In this document: one piece after another, positions 17,901-27,187 of the stretch
How positions within the stretch are numbered: position 1 is the first letter of the stretch
How the letters are laid out: every line of letters begins with the position of its first letter
DNA from: JAGGSN01 sp965603725
GTDB taxonomy: Bacteria; Zixibacteria; MSB-5A5; UBA10806; 4484-95
Length of the DNA: 64,000 nucleotides
NCBI GenBank assembly: GCA_965603725.1
Contig: CBFDEC010000009.1
Span: 25,458-89,457, forward strand
Direction: 5' to 3'
Program-made: the position numbers and the translations under genes
Notes under the pieces: generated by a model
What the model saw: only the letters and a program-made list of their open reading frames with translations
What the model was told of the DNA's origin: nothing
Database searches by the model: none

Positions 17901-19103
17901 TCAAAGCGGCAATTCAATTGTAAAAACTGCGCCTCCACTTTCCCGGTTCTCTGCGTAAATAGCGCCGTTATGAAAATCGACCACCTTTTTAACCATCGAC
18001 AATCCCAGCCCGGTTCCATTTGCCCGGGTAGTGTAAAAAGGCTTAAAAAGCTTTTCGCAATCTTCAACAGGAAAACCCCTCCCGGTATCATGAAACTTGA
18101 TTATAAGGTTGTTTTGATCATTTTCTTCCACGGTTATTTTTAGAACGCCTTTATCCGGTTCAATTGCCTGGCAGGCATTATGGGCGATATTAATAAACGC
18201 CTGACGCATTAATATAGGATCAAATCTGTAATTATACTCCTTAATATCAGAATGCAGTTCTATCTTTGCTTTGCCGATAAAAGGTTCGTCCGCCAGTTTT
18301 TCAACTACATCATGTATGAATTTTAATATGTCAAGTTCGCGGAATTCTGGTTCCGTCTTCTTGGTAAAGTCCATAAGATTGGTAATAATCCTATTCAGTT
18401 CTTTTGCACCCTTATATATCTTTTGCGAGATATTGGCCGATGGATGATCCTGGGGGAAATCTCTCATTAAAAGTTCGCTAAAACCGATAATGCCGGACAG
18501 AGGATTTCTAACCTGATGGGCGACAGTAGCAATCATCTCGCCAAGCGCCGCCAGGGCTGAAACATGCCTGATGGTTTCTCTTAGTTTTTTCTCTGCAGCA
18601 ATATCATGCAGTATTTCCACCACCCCGTAAAAATTACCATCATCATCAAAAATCCGGTTTGCTGAATATCCGACAGGCTGCGAACTATACCACTTTTCAC
18701 CGTGGACTTTTACCTCGGTTCCTTTCAGAAGATTGAAAGTCGGATTATGTTCTTCTCCAGGGAATACATCTAAATAATTATTATTATAAGCGTCATCTCG
18801 CGTAATACCGGTTAACCGTTCAGCAGCTTTGTTAAAAAGGCTGATCCTGCCATCGACTCCAAACACCACAATGCCCGCGTTAAGACATTCCAGAATATTA
18901 TTTAGATAAGTTGATAGTCGGCTGTTGGCTGCCAGAGCCTCGGTAAGCTGAATGTTGGCCTGCTCGAGTCGCTGACTCTGTGTTTCGAATTTTTTGGAAA
19001 TTTCCCGGTAATCGTTTTGCAGTTTTTCTGCCAGTTCGGATAAAGAAACATAGGAATCGGCGATTTTTATTAATTCCTCAAGCTGCTGATTATCTAATTC
19101 CAT
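17901..19103 (-). CDS. PAS-domain sensor histidine kinase
   Basis: A soluble 400-residue kinase. An N-terminal coiled coil (residues 5-60) precedes a PAS domain (about 65-175), then HisKA with MIATVAHQVRNPLSG, and HATPase with NIAHNACQAIEPDKG, DTGRGF and RANGTGLGLSMVKK. It should phosphorylate the NtrC-type regulator encoded 12 bp downstream. No Shine-Dalgarno is visible; instead a consensus promoter ends 6 nt before the ATG, which suggests a leaderless transcript. No membrane segment is present, so the signal is probably cytoplasmic. Confidence 0.93.
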   Translation of the reverse strand: MELDNQQLEELIKIADSYVSLSELAEKLQNDYREISKKFETQSQRLEQANIQLTEALAANSRLSTYLNNILECLNAGIVVFGVDGRISLFNKAAERLTGITRDDAYNNNYLDVFPGEEHNPTFNLLKGTEVKVHGEKWYSSQPVGYSANRIFDDDGNFYGVVEILHDIAAEKKLRETIRHVSALAALGEMIATVAHQVRNPLSGIIGFSELLMRDFPQDHPSANISQKIYKGAKELNRIITNLMDFTKKTEPEFRELDILKFIHDVVEKLADEPFIGKAKIELHSDIKEYNYRFDPILMRQAFINIAHNACQAIEPDKGVLKITVEENDQNNLIIKFHDTGRGFPVEDCEKLFKPFYTTRANGTGLGLSMVKKVVDFHNGAIYAENRESGGAVFTIELPL

Positions 19104-19109
19104 ATATTT

Positions 19110-19137
19110 ATTATATCATAAGTATAGAAAATATCAA
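19110..19137 (-). promoter_or_regulatory. promoter predicted to give a leaderless kinase-regulator mRNA
   Basis: On the reverse strand TTGATA (19132-19137), a 16-nt spacer and TATAAT (19110-19115) are followed by only six nucleotides before ATG 19103. The expected start of transcription falls on or beside the A of the start codon, matching the missing SD. Confidence 0.6.
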
Positions 19138-19174
19138 TTAAATTTTAGATAAAAACGGAAACAAACAACCCTGA

Positions 19175-20248
19175 TTAAAAACAATGTACTATCTCATCAG
19201 CCATTCTGTTAAGAGGAACAACTCTGTCGGCTAACTTATTGTCTACAATAGCCCTGGGCATACCATACACAACGCAGGTGTCTTCACTTTGGGCAAAGAC
19301 GCTACCGCCTTTTTTCTTGACAAGCCGCATACCTTCAAGACCGTCAGAACCCATGCCGGTCATAATTACTCCAAGCACTCTCGAACCATAACCTTCCACA
19401 ATAGACCTAACCATTATATCCACGGCTGGTTTGTGAAGCGTTTTAGACGGCTCATTAGATAGAATCACTCGACCGTATGATACGAGGTTCTTAACAGTTA
19501 AATGCTTATCTCCGGGAGCAATATAAACTGTACCCGGAGCGAGTGTTTCACCCTGTTCGGCCTCCTTGACCGTTACTTGCGATATAGAGTTGAGTCTCTC
19601 AGCCAAAGACTTGGTAAATGTTGGCGGCATATGTTGAACAATAGTAACCGGTACGGGAAGGTTCTTAGGCAGACGCGGAATTACGGCCTGAAGAGCAGGC
19701 GGACCGCCGGTTGATGTCCCAATGGCAATTATATGAAAATTTTTTCTTTCGCTCTTACACTCGACCACATATGTCGGAACAGGAGCCCTGCTGGGCCTGA
19801 AGGTTTTCGGTTTTTGTTGATTTTTGAATGCCCGGATAAGTCGTTGCTTATTAAGGGCAATATGTTTGATTTTTTTTAAGAGCTCTTCTCTAATTTTTAC
19901 GATATCAAGAGCCACATAAGATGATTGTTTGGGAATAAAATCAACCGCCCCCAACGAAAGCGCATCGAGAGTGGCGGATGCTCCATCGGTAGTAAGAGAA
20001 CTGACCATCATAACCGGAGTAGGATTATCGGCCATTATGCGTTTTAAAGCCGTTAGCCCATCCATCCTGGGCATTTCAATATCTAAAGTGATAATGTCAG
20101 GTTTAAGCTTCTGTACCATCTCGATACCTTCGATGCCATTATGAGCCATGCCTATGACTTTAATATCGGGGTCAGACTCCAACATTATAGAGATAGCTTT
20201 TCGCATAAAAGCGGAATCATCTACAACTAATACACGAACTTGTTTCAT
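19175..20248 (-). CDS. cheB: chemotaxis response regulator protein-glutamate methylesterase CheB
   Basis: A 357-residue CheB. The receiver domain (1-125) has VVDDSAFMRK and acceptor D56 in TLDIEMPRMDG. A 40-residue linker leads to the methylesterase domain, whose catalytic triad is visible: Ser in GTSTGGPP (S179), His in IVQHMPP (H206) and Asp in MTGMGSDG. The enzyme removes methyl groups from receptor glutamates (or deamidates glutamines) when phosphorylated by CheA. It follows cheA by 2 bp and is the last gene of the chemosensory operon. No receptor gene is in the window. Confidence 0.96.
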   Translation of the reverse strand: MKQVRVLVVDDSAFMRKAISIMLESDPDIKVIGMAHNGIEGIEMVQKLKPDIITLDIEMPRMDGLTALKRIMADNPTPVMMVSSLTTDGASATLDALSLGAVDFIPKQSSYVALDIVKIREELLKKIKHIALNKQRLIRAFKNQQKPKTFRPSRAPVPTYVVECKSERKNFHIIAIGTSTGGPPALQAVIPRLPKNLPVPVTIVQHMPPTFTKSLAERLNSISQVTVKEAEQGETLAPGTVYIAPGDKHLTVKNLVSYGRVILSNEPSKTLHKPAVDIMVRSIVEGYGSRVLGVIMTGMGSDGLEGMRLVKKKGGSVFAQSEDTCVVYGMPRAIVDNKLADRVVPLNRMADEIVHCF

Positions 20249-20250
20249 GG

Positions 20251-22044
20251 TTAAATCTTTAAAACGAGATCAAACAAGCTGGCCAGGTCAAGAATAAGTC
20301 TTACCCTGCCATCACCCATTATTGTTGCGCCAGCCACCCCCGGTGTATTGCCAAGGTATTCACCCATCGATTTTATGACAACTTCCTCCTGTCCGAGAAG
20401 TGATTCGACTATCAATCCGAGCTTCTTTTCAGCTAAACCAACCACAACAACCCTTAAACGATCCCTCTTTTCAGGCGATTTATTAAAAAGCGCTTCGGTT
20501 AAATCAACGAGAGGCAATATCGTGTCTCGATGCTTTACAACCTTTTTTTGATTGATATATTTAATTTGATCAGGAGATATTACCACTGTTTCTATAACAG
20601 AAGTCAGCGGTATGGCAAAAATATCATTTTCACTTTCTACCAATAAACCCTGAATAATAGCCAGCGTAAGCGGCAGTCTTATTGTTACTAACGACCCTTT
20701 TCCTTCCTCGCTGGATAATTCTATTGTACCCTTCAACTTCTCGATATTAGTCCTGACAACATCCATACCCACGCCCCGACCGGAAACGTTGGTCGTTTTT
20801 GCCGCGGTTGAAAAACCTGGCTGAAATATGAAATTAAGAATCTCTTTCCGGGATAATTCCTCGGCGGTTTCCGAAGTCGTCAATCCCCGCTCAATCGCTT
20901 TCTGTTTAATGACTTCAATATTCATGCCCTTACCATCATCAGCCACCTCGATAATGATATTATTGCCTATTTGGTAAGCAGAGAGCTTGATTATACCCCG
21001 TTCCGGTTTGCCGGATTTTACTCTATCTTCGGGTAATTCTATTCCATGATCCACCGAGTTGCGGATTAAATGCACCAGTGGATCGTTGATTTCCTCGATT
21101 ACGGACTTATCCAGTTCCGTTTCCTCACCTGATATTTCCAGATCTATCTTTTTTGATAGATCGCGGGACAGGTCACGGACAACCCGTGGGAACTTGTTGA
21201 AGACGTGCCCAACCTGCAGCATCCTCATTTTCATGATAGCCACGTGCAGTTCTGTAGTTATAAGATTAATCTGGGAGGAGGATTGTTGGAGGTTATCCAA
21301 AATACCTTCGCCCTCATGTTCGGCCTGCAATTTCCCGATGGTCTGCAACAGGGCATTTCTGCCAAGTACAAGTTCACCAACCATGTTGACCAGACTGTCA
21401 AGCCTGTCAACGCCTACTCTGATTGTTGAATCAACTTTTTTTCCAAAGGCTTTCTGGAGCGTTGAGACGCTTTGAGATTCAGTTTGAGAAGGCCGGCTTT
21501 CCACCGACTTTGCCGAAGCTTCAACTTCAGGTTCATCTTCCCAGATTTCGGGTGTTTCTTGATCTTCAGATTGGGATGGTTCTTTCTCTTCAGTTTCTTC
21601 TGTGCTTTCAGACGGCCGGGCTGTACCAGCCGTGGCTGTTTGCTCCTCATAAATTCGCTTCAGCTTTTCAATTATTCCGTTAATATCGGTATTTCCCTGG
21701 TTGTTATCGATGATATCCTGAAGGACAAGTTTAACAAAATCAACCGCCTCTAAAAGAACATCCATTGTTTCTTCGGCAACCTGCAATTCATTCTTGCGGA
21801 GCTTATTGAGAACATCTTCCATGTTATGCGTCAACCGCATTAATTCACCAAATCCAAGAAAACCCGATGTCCCTTTCATCGTATGAGCGCCTCTAAATAT
21901 CTCATTCAATAGGTCTAAATTCGCAGGATCTTTTTCAAGCTTGACTAAATTTGAGTCTAAGGATTCGATAATCTCATTAGTCTCGATCATAAACTCATCG
22001 ATAATAGACTGCATTTCATCAAGTTCAAATTCAGGATTGCTCAT
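20251..22044 (-). CDS. cheA: chemotaxis sensor kinase CheA
   Basis: A 597-residue CheA. The HPt domain carries the phospho-accepting H54 in RGAHTMKGTSGFLGF. Residues about 135-200 are an acidic, low-complexity linker rich in Glu, Ser and Thr in place of a clear P2 domain. The dimerisation domain (about 205-265) is followed by HATPase with LIRNSVDHGIE, ADDGKGM and GRGVGMDVVRTN, and a C-terminal CheW-like regulatory domain. It would phosphorylate CheY and CheB, which are encoded beside it. Lack of a P2 domain means CheY would dock elsewhere. No separate CheW gene is visible nearby. Confidence 0.96.
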   Translation of the reverse strand: MSNPEFELDEMQSIIDEFMIETNEIIESLDSNLVKLEKDPANLDLLNEIFRGAHTMKGTSGFLGFGELMRLTHNMEDVLNKLRKNELQVAEETMDVLLEAVDFVKLVLQDIIDNNQGNTDINGIIEKLKRIYEEQTATAGTARPSESTEETEEKEPSQSEDQETPEIWEDEPEVEASAKSVESRPSQTESQSVSTLQKAFGKKVDSTIRVGVDRLDSLVNMVGELVLGRNALLQTIGKLQAEHEGEGILDNLQQSSSQINLITTELHVAIMKMRMLQVGHVFNKFPRVVRDLSRDLSKKIDLEISGEETELDKSVIEEINDPLVHLIRNSVDHGIELPEDRVKSGKPERGIIKLSAYQIGNNIIIEVADDGKGMNIEVIKQKAIERGLTTSETAEELSRKEILNFIFQPGFSTAAKTTNVSGRGVGMDVVRTNIEKLKGTIELSSEEGKGSLVTIRLPLTLAIIQGLLVESENDIFAIPLTSVIETVVISPDQIKYINQKKVVKHRDTILPLVDLTEALFNKSPEKRDRLRVVVVGLAEKKLGLIVESLLGQEEVVIKSMGEYLGNTPGVAGATIMGDGRVRLILDLASLFDLVLKI

Positions 22045-22085
22045 TGCTCACTCTCAAAAACATCGTTTCAATTCAGTTTTGCATA

Positions 22086-22697
22086 TCATTCCAGGTTTGA
22101 GATAATATTGTCTATTTCATCTTGCTGTTTTGCACCATCAACATTGAACTGAGCGTTAGGATCGTACACACGTTTCTTTTTGTCTTCTTTTGTCTTGGGT
22201 ACCTCATTTTTAACTCCAACGGCGCCCAGAAGAGACATCAATTTATCTTCCACATCATCGAGTAGAGTTATAGCGTGGTCCATTTGCTGAGAGGTAATAT
22301 CCTGAAACTGCAGCGCATCCATTATGCTGTAAGAATCATTTAAACAGGCTTCAGAATTCTCATGAACTTTATTTAATAATTCTCTAAGCTCTCCATTTGA
22401 CGACAGTATATTTTCAGGAATAAGCTCTTTCATCTTCTTAATCCACCCGGCATTATCAGTTTCCCGATTTGAAATAGCCTCAACCATATCCAGGACTCTG
22501 TGAGTAGCCTTTTCGGTTTGTTCAGTAACTCTTTCAAGATGTTGGGTTGTTGTAGGAACTTTTTCAAACGATTCCTGGATAGGCTTGCGTATCTCGCGAA
22601 AGACGCCCATCATTTTGCTTATTGATGAGGTTAGCTCCTTGAGTTCTTTACGTATCTGTCCGGTCATTTCCGATTTATTTGTTTTATTTTCTGACAT
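22086..22697 (-). CDS. cheZ: CheY-phosphate phosphatase CheZ
   Basis: A 203-residue, mostly helical protein. The catalytic motif of CheZ, FQDLTGQ in the enterobacterial protein, appears as FQDITSQQM, keeping the catalytic Asp and Gln (D143 and Q147 of Escherichia coli CheZ). The extreme C-terminus QQDEIDNIISNLE resembles the CheY-binding tail of CheZ, separated from the core by a charged flexible linker. SD AAGGGAG precedes the ATG. It lies between cheY and cheA, so its job is to end the CheY-phosphate signal. CheZ is best known from Proteobacteria, so its presence here is notable; CheC/CheX do not share these motifs. Confidence 0.82.
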   Translation of the reverse strand: MSENKTNKSEMTGQIRKELKELTSSISKMMGVFREIRKPIQESFEKVPTTTQHLERVTEQTEKATHRVLDMVEAISNRETDNAGWIKKMKELIPENILSSNGELRELLNKVHENSEACLNDSYSIMDALQFQDITSQQMDHAITLLDDVEDKLMSLLGAVGVKNEVPKTKEDKKKRVYDPNAQFNVDGAKQQDEIDNIISNLE

Positions 22698-22710
22698 TTA
22701 AATCTCCCTT

Positions 22711-23088
22711 CTATACTGATTGCAACACCTGGTTAATCTTTTCAGCGAGCGTCTCAGGTGTAAAAGGTTTAACTATATAGTTATTGACTCCCGCTTTCAT
22801 CGCCTGGATAATATCTTCCTTGACAGATCTGGTTGTAACCATCAGAATCGGTAAAGATTGGAGGTCCGGATCTGCCCTGATTGAGGTAACGAATGTCAAG
22901 CCATCCATCTCGGGCATATTCCAGTCAGTTATTACAAAATCGAATTTTTCGACTTTCAATTTTGTAATAGCGTCTTTACCATCTGTCGCCTCAATAACAT
23001 CATTGAAGCCTGCTCTTTTAAGTGTATTCATGATGATTCTTCTCATTGTTGGAGAATCATCGACTGCTAATATTTTTAAATCAGCCAA
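22711..23088 (-). CDS. cheY: chemotaxis response regulator CheY
   Basis: A single receiver domain of 125 residues. The start is a TTG at 23088 (reading MADLKILAVDD), because AAGGAGGG lies 7 nt upstream; a frame opening at TTG 23106 would swallow that SD and add six residues that do not fit the family. Key residues are present: DD in VDDSPTMRR, acceptor Asp in VITDWNMPEMDG, Thr in MVTTRS and Lys in IVKPFTP. The WNMPEMDG signature is typical of true CheY. It is immediately followed by cheZ and cheA. If the organism is motile it would act on the flagellar switch; no motility gene is seen here. Confidence 0.94.
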   Translation of the reverse strand: MADLKILAVDDSPTMRRIIMNTLKRAGFNDVIEATDGKDAITKLKVEKFDFVITDWNMPEMDGLTFVTSIRADPDLQSLPILMVTTRSVKEDIIQAMKAGVNNYIVKPFTPETLAEKINQVLQSV

Positions 23089-23102
23089 TTTTATTCCCTC
23101 CT

Positions 23103-23492
23103 TCAAACAGGTTGCTTCAACTGCAAATATTTTGAAACCTCAGCTATTAGAACTGGGGGTCTGAACGGTTTTACAAGATATGACGAAGCGCCAACTTCAG
23201 TCCCAAGCTTTATATCTTTTTCATCCTCCTCAGAAGAAAGAATAATAATCGGGACATTAGCATGAGCCTGATTTTCCTTGACTGTTTTAATAAATTCATA
23301 ACCATCAACATTAGGCATATTCAGATCGGTTATTATCAAATCAACGCCATTTTCCAATGAAGACAGTTTCTCAAGGGCATCCATACCATCGCAGGCAGTT
23401 ATGACTTTACAACCGGCTGATCTCAGCGCAAAAGAAACGAACTTAACCACGGTCGGTGAGTCGTCCACTACCATTATTAAACTGTCAGCCAT
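23103..23492 (-). CDS. CheY-like single-domain response regulator
   Basis: A stand-alone receiver of 129 residues starting at ATG 23492 (MADSLIMVVDDSPT), with GAGG 8 nt upstream. The acceptor Asp lies in IITDLNMPNVDGYEF, the switch residues are LSSEED and YLVKPFRPP. It is a second CheY paralogue between cheR and cheY. Such extra receivers often serve as phosphate sinks or target a different output than the motor. Spacing to its neighbours is 16 and 14 bp, so it is cotranscribed. Confidence 0.92.
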   Translation of the reverse strand: MADSLIMVVDDSPTVVKFVSFALRSAGCKVITACDGMDALEKLSSLENGVDLIITDLNMPNVDGYEFIKTVKENQAHANVPIIILSSEEDEKDIKLGTEVGASSYLVKPFRPPVLIAEVSKYLQLKQPV

Positions 23493-23508
23493 ATCTCGCC
23501 TCGTATAG

Positions 23509-24423
23509 TTACTCTTTCTTATAAACAAGCCCATTTTTAAAATACACCAGCTTGAATGCTTTGCTTATACCATGCAAAGATTCCGAATGGCCGATGAAAT
23601 AATAACCACCCTTAACCAAGCTGTTATAAAAATATTTGACGATTTTTCTTTTAATCTCATCTGAAAAGTAAATCGTCACATTTCGACAAAAAATTATATC
23701 TACATTTCTTATTAAAGACATTTTCATACTATCAATCATGTTTATCTGTGAGAACTTAACCAGTTTTTTCACAATATCTTTGATATGATAAACATTGCCT
23801 TTTTTAGTAAAGTACTTATCTATATAGAGCTTGGGCGTTGTTCTGAGGGACAATTCATGGTAAATACCTTTCCTGGCAGCAGTAAGGACTTCCAGAGAAA
23901 TATCATTGGCAATAATCTCAACATTGTAACTGGTATGATTAAGTATTTTCTCCATTATATTCATCGACATGGTATAAGGTTCTTCTCCGGTTGAACATCC
24001 GGCGCTCCATATCCTCAAAGTTGAACCCGGCTGCTTCGTTTCCATTATTTTAGGTAAAACTTCATCAGTAAAAGCTACAATTTGGGGCATATTTCGAAAA
24101 AAAGATGTTTCATTGGTTGTAAGAAGGTTCATCAGCACGTTAAACTCTTTCATTCCGGTATCGTACTTAACCATATAGAAATAATCCTTGAAATTTTTTA
24201 TGCCGAGTTGATTCATTCTATTTCCGAGACGGTTTTTAACAAGGTACATTTTTGTTTCAGGAAAATACATACCAGATTTTTCATGTATATAATCTCTGAA
24301 AGAAATAAAATCATCCAACTTAATGTCAGGAGCGGTAATTGACTCAGTAAAAACGGCGGCAGTGTTTGCAGTTTTATTATCACCCACAACGCTTTTTTTT
24401 GGTAATGTGCTAGTTAATGTCAC
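23509..24423 (-). CDS. cheR: chemotaxis protein methyltransferase CheR
   Basis: A 304-residue SAM-dependent methyltransferase. After a variable N-terminus of about 30 residues comes the helical CheR N-domain (FRDYIHEKSGMYF, LLTTNETSFFRN), then the catalytic domain with IWSAGCSTGEEPYTMSM and the late motif VDIIFCRNVTIYF. It methylates glutamates of chemoreceptors and balances CheB at the operon's far end. The first codon is GTG with a GGTGAGG sequence close upstream; an internal start a few codons on is possible. It is the first gene of the cheR-cheB run, 129 bp after the preceding receiver gene. Confidence 0.95.
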   Translation of the reverse strand: MTLTSTLPKKSVVGDNKTANTAAVFTESITAPDIKLDDFISFRDYIHEKSGMYFPETKMYLVKNRLGNRMNQLGIKNFKDYFYMVKYDTGMKEFNVLMNLLTTNETSFFRNMPQIVAFTDEVLPKIMETKQPGSTLRIWSAGCSTGEEPYTMSMNIMEKILNHTSYNVEIIANDISLEVLTAARKGIYHELSLRTTPKLYIDKYFTKKGNVYHIKDIVKKLVKFSQINMIDSMKMSLIRNVDIIFCRNVTIYFSDEIKRKIVKYFYNSLVKGGYYFIGHSESLHGISKAFKLVYFKNGLVYKKE

Positions 24424-24552
24424 GTCCTCACCTGCAATCCAGAATTATTATTTTTGTAGATTATTTAACATTCCTTAAATTACTAACTGCCGGCTGTTAA
24501 TTCTCTTCAGTCAACATAACTTTGTTTATAAACATTTCTAATACTGTCAAGC

Positions 24553-24981
24553 TTAAAGATCATTGGTTTTGACCTTGGATTTAGAATAACCGTTTTGTAT
24601 TCTAAATCGATATTCATCAATCCCTTTCTTGACTATTTTTAATAGGTCAAACATCTTAAACGGTTTAATAATATAATCATATACTCCCTTGCGGATCGAT
24701 TCAATTGCGCTGTCTAAAGAAGGGTAAGCCGTCATTATTATCACCGGTACATGCGGCCTTTTCTGGTATAAAACAGATGTAACCTGAATACCGTCAACTT
24801 CAGGCATTTTCAAGTCAATGATAGCGATTTGAAAATTGATATTATCAATCATATCAAGGGCTTTGCGGCCATTTTCCGCTAAATGGACTATATAGTTTTG
24901 GGATGTAAAAAAATCGTATAAGAGATCCCTGATTAAAAGCTCATCATCGACAACCAGTATTTCAACTTTTTCAGATTGCAT
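24553..24981 (-). CDS. single-domain response regulator with C-terminal tail
   Basis: A receiver protein of about 142 residues starting at ATG 24981 (MQSEKVEILVVDDE); a longer frame lies within the HEAT gene. It has the acidic pair, acceptor Asp in AIIDLKMPEVDG, and KPFKMFD, followed by a 25-residue basic tail that could contact a partner. Its 5' end overlaps the 3' end of the HEAT-repeat gene by 11 bp, so the two are coupled and may act together. Output is unknown. Confidence 0.87.
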   Translation of the reverse strand: MQSEKVEILVVDDELLIRDLLYDFFTSQNYIVHLAENGRKALDMIDNINFQIAIIDLKMPEVDGIQVTSVLYQKRPHVPVIIMTAYPSLDSAIESIRKGVYDYIIKPFKMFDLLKIVKKGIDEYRFRIQNGYSKSKVKTNDL

Positions 24982-26815
24982 TTCTGGATTCAAGCGCCTC
25001 CCTGGCCGCGTTTTGAATATCTTCATTGTCCGATTCAGCGAATTTTTTTAGCTCGGATTCAACTTTTGGGTCATCCGCTCTGGCAATCAGATTTATTATA
25101 GCGATTTGTACAAAGGGCGGTTGAGCAGGTATAATCTCCAACAATTTATCCAGACAACTGGTATCTTCAAGAGAGGCCAATGCATTAATGGCATAAAACC
25201 GTACCCACATGTCGTCATCATCGAGAAGGACCTGTATCTTTTCGCCTGCGCCTTCCCCTGAAATATTCAGGTAAGCGTCAACAACCGCTTTTCGCACCTC
25301 CGGATCCTCATCGGCCAGCAGGTAAGTTAATTTGCTTTCCAGATCGGGATAACCCATCTTGGATAAACCAACAACAGCATAACGTCTGACTTCGGCTTCC
25401 TCATTACTCAAAGCATCTGCCAGTATTTCTACTGCCTGATTCTCACCTATCCAGCCTAAGCCACGGACCGACATTATCTTCTTTTGCAGGTCGGGACTCT
25501 CGATACCGTTTTTAAGCAGATCTATGGTTTTATCTCCGCCAATAAGAACCAGCGCTCCCAGCGCTGCCTCGCAAACATCCGGATATTCATCATCAAGACG
25601 TTTAACTATTTCGTTAATAACAGAATTATTGCCAACCAGCCCCAATGACCTGAGCGCCTCTACTCTTACATGCCCTACCTCATCATCAGCCAACTTCAGC
25701 AATGTATTTATTGATTCCTGGTTAGAATATTTAGTGAGTGTTTTAGCAACCGTTATCCTGATATCAGGGTTTTCCGAATTGGCCTGATTTAAAATTGACT
25801 TGAGTAATTCGGGTGATTTCAAAAATGATGAGATTTCAATCAAATTGATTTTCGTCGAATCCGGACCATTTTTAACACCCTTAATAACCGCATTTAACCC
25901 TGTGCTGCCGGCAATCCTTAAGGCTCCCCGGGCTAAATTAACCACCTCTTCATCAGGATACTTCAGCGCTCCAATCAGGCTTTCAACAACTTCATCGCCA
26001 GTCCAGAATGCCAGTTCACTTATGACCGCTTTTTTCACTTCCAGGTCATCACTGGATGAAGCTTCTATAAGATAGTCAACGAATTTACCCCCTGAGACAT
26101 TATAAAGGTCGTCACGGCCTCCAGAGCCGGCATTTTTTAAAATTGTTGTCAGCACTACATTCCTGAGTTCGGAATTGTTTACATTCATCAAGCTTAACAG
26201 TTTTTTAATTGCACCAGGAGAATTAATTCTGCCTATTGCCTCAACAGCGGCATAGGCTAAGACGACATTATCCGATTCCAGTTTTTCGAATAAAACGGGT
26301 AAGGCTTCGATTGAACCGATATTCCCAAGGGCTTCAATAGCTTGAAAGCTGGAATCAGGATGAGAATTCATACACTCAATAAGAGGTTCAACCGCCTCGG
26401 CGCTGGTAACCTTACCCAACGCTTCCGCCGCGGAGCCGATAACGTTCTCATTCGGATCGTTTAAAAGTTTAATCAGGATCGGAATAAACTCATGATCTTT
26501 GACCAGGGCCATTATATCGACGGCAAATTTCCTAACGTCATGATCGGTTGATGAAGCTTCATTTATAAGGGCGTCTGAAGATGCAGTACCCATTTTTACC
26601 AATACTTCGGCGACCAGGTTACGGACAGAAATATCAGGGTCTGCTAACAGGAAACAAAGATTTTCTGCGATTTCAGGTTTAGGATTGGAAATAAGCTCAA
26701 GGGCAGCATTCTCCCGTTCCATCCTGTCAGGATCTTTAAGTTTTATAACAATCTCAGAAAGTGAAACAGGTCTCTTTTCACCTGTTTCGTCCACTTTAAC
26801 AGATATGGCGGACAT
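24971..26815 (-). CDS. HEAT-repeat scaffold protein
   Basis: A 614-residue protein built almost entirely of HEAT/PBS-lyase-type repeats of about 31 residues (for example DPDISVRNLVAEVLVKMG, DPNENVIGSAAEALGKV, DPEVRKAVVDAYLNISG). It has no signal peptide, membrane helix or catalytic motif, so it should form a curved solenoid for protein binding in the cytoplasm. SD AGGAGAG precedes the start. It sits between the partner-switching genes and a receiver gene, so it probably scaffolds signalling proteins of this cluster. HEAT proteins beside chemosensory genes exist in other bacteria, but this exact set is not one I recognise. Confidence 0.88.
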   Translation of the reverse strand: MSAISVKVDETGEKRPVSLSEIVIKLKDPDRMERENAALELISNPKPEIAENLCFLLADPDISVRNLVAEVLVKMGTASSDALINEASSTDHDVRKFAVDIMALVKDHEFIPILIKLLNDPNENVIGSAAEALGKVTSAEAVEPLIECMNSHPDSSFQAIEALGNIGSIEALPVLFEKLESDNVVLAYAAVEAIGRINSPGAIKKLLSLMNVNNSELRNVVLTTILKNAGSGGRDDLYNVSGGKFVDYLIEASSSDDLEVKKAVISELAFWTGDEVVESLIGALKYPDEEVVNLARGALRIAGSTGLNAVIKGVKNGPDSTKINLIEISSFLKSPELLKSILNQANSENPDIRITVAKTLTKYSNQESINTLLKLADDEVGHVRVEALRSLGLVGNNSVINEIVKRLDDEYPDVCEAALGALVLIGGDKTIDLLKNGIESPDLQKKIMSVRGLGWIGENQAVEILADALSNEEAEVRRYAVVGLSKMGYPDLESKLTYLLADEDPEVRKAVVDAYLNISGEGAGEKIQVLLDDDDMWVRFYAINALASLEDTSCLDKLLEIIPAQPPFVQIAIINLIARADDPKVESELKKFAESDNEDIQNAAREALESRNAI

Positions 26816-26835
26816 TTTCTCTCCTGTGTAATCAA

Positions 26836-27168
26836 TTAATAACTTGCCAGCGCCTGTTTTTCATCGGGAAATATATCGAAGATGTTAGTAAGCTGTGTGA
26901 TATCAAATATTTCCTTAACATATGGCGCCAGATTAGTCAGTTTCATCGATCCTTGGGAATTACGCACTTCTTTTAAAATCGATACTAATGCTCCGAGTCC
27001 TGAACTGTTGATGAAATCAACCCTGTCCAGATTTAATATCATTTTTTTCGATTCATTTTTTAAAACATCCTTTGAAGCTTCTTTCAATGTTGAAGAGCTT
27101 GTCAGGTCAAGACGCCCTTCAAGGCTTAAAATCGAAACATCTCCTTCAACTCTTTTCTGGATATCCAT
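26836..27168 (-). CDS. STAS-domain anti-sigma factor antagonist
   Basis: A 110-residue STAS protein. The start is ATG 27168 (MDIQKRVEGD) with GGAGG 6 nt upstream. The conserved phospho-serine loop appears as VDFINSSGLGALVSIL, so it can be phosphorylated by an RsbW-like kinase and dephosphorylated by a PP2C phosphatase, both encoded just upstream. In the SpoIIAA/RsbV pattern, the unphosphorylated form would bind the kinase or another target. It precedes the HEAT gene by 20 bp. Confidence 0.92.
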   Translation of the reverse strand: MDIQKRVEGDVSILSLEGRLDLTSSSTLKEASKDVLKNESKKMILNLDRVDFINSSGLGALVSILKEVRNSQGSMKLTNLAPYVKEIFDITQLTNIFDIFPDEKQALASY

Positions 27169-27187
27169 CACTTCCTCCAATGTCATT

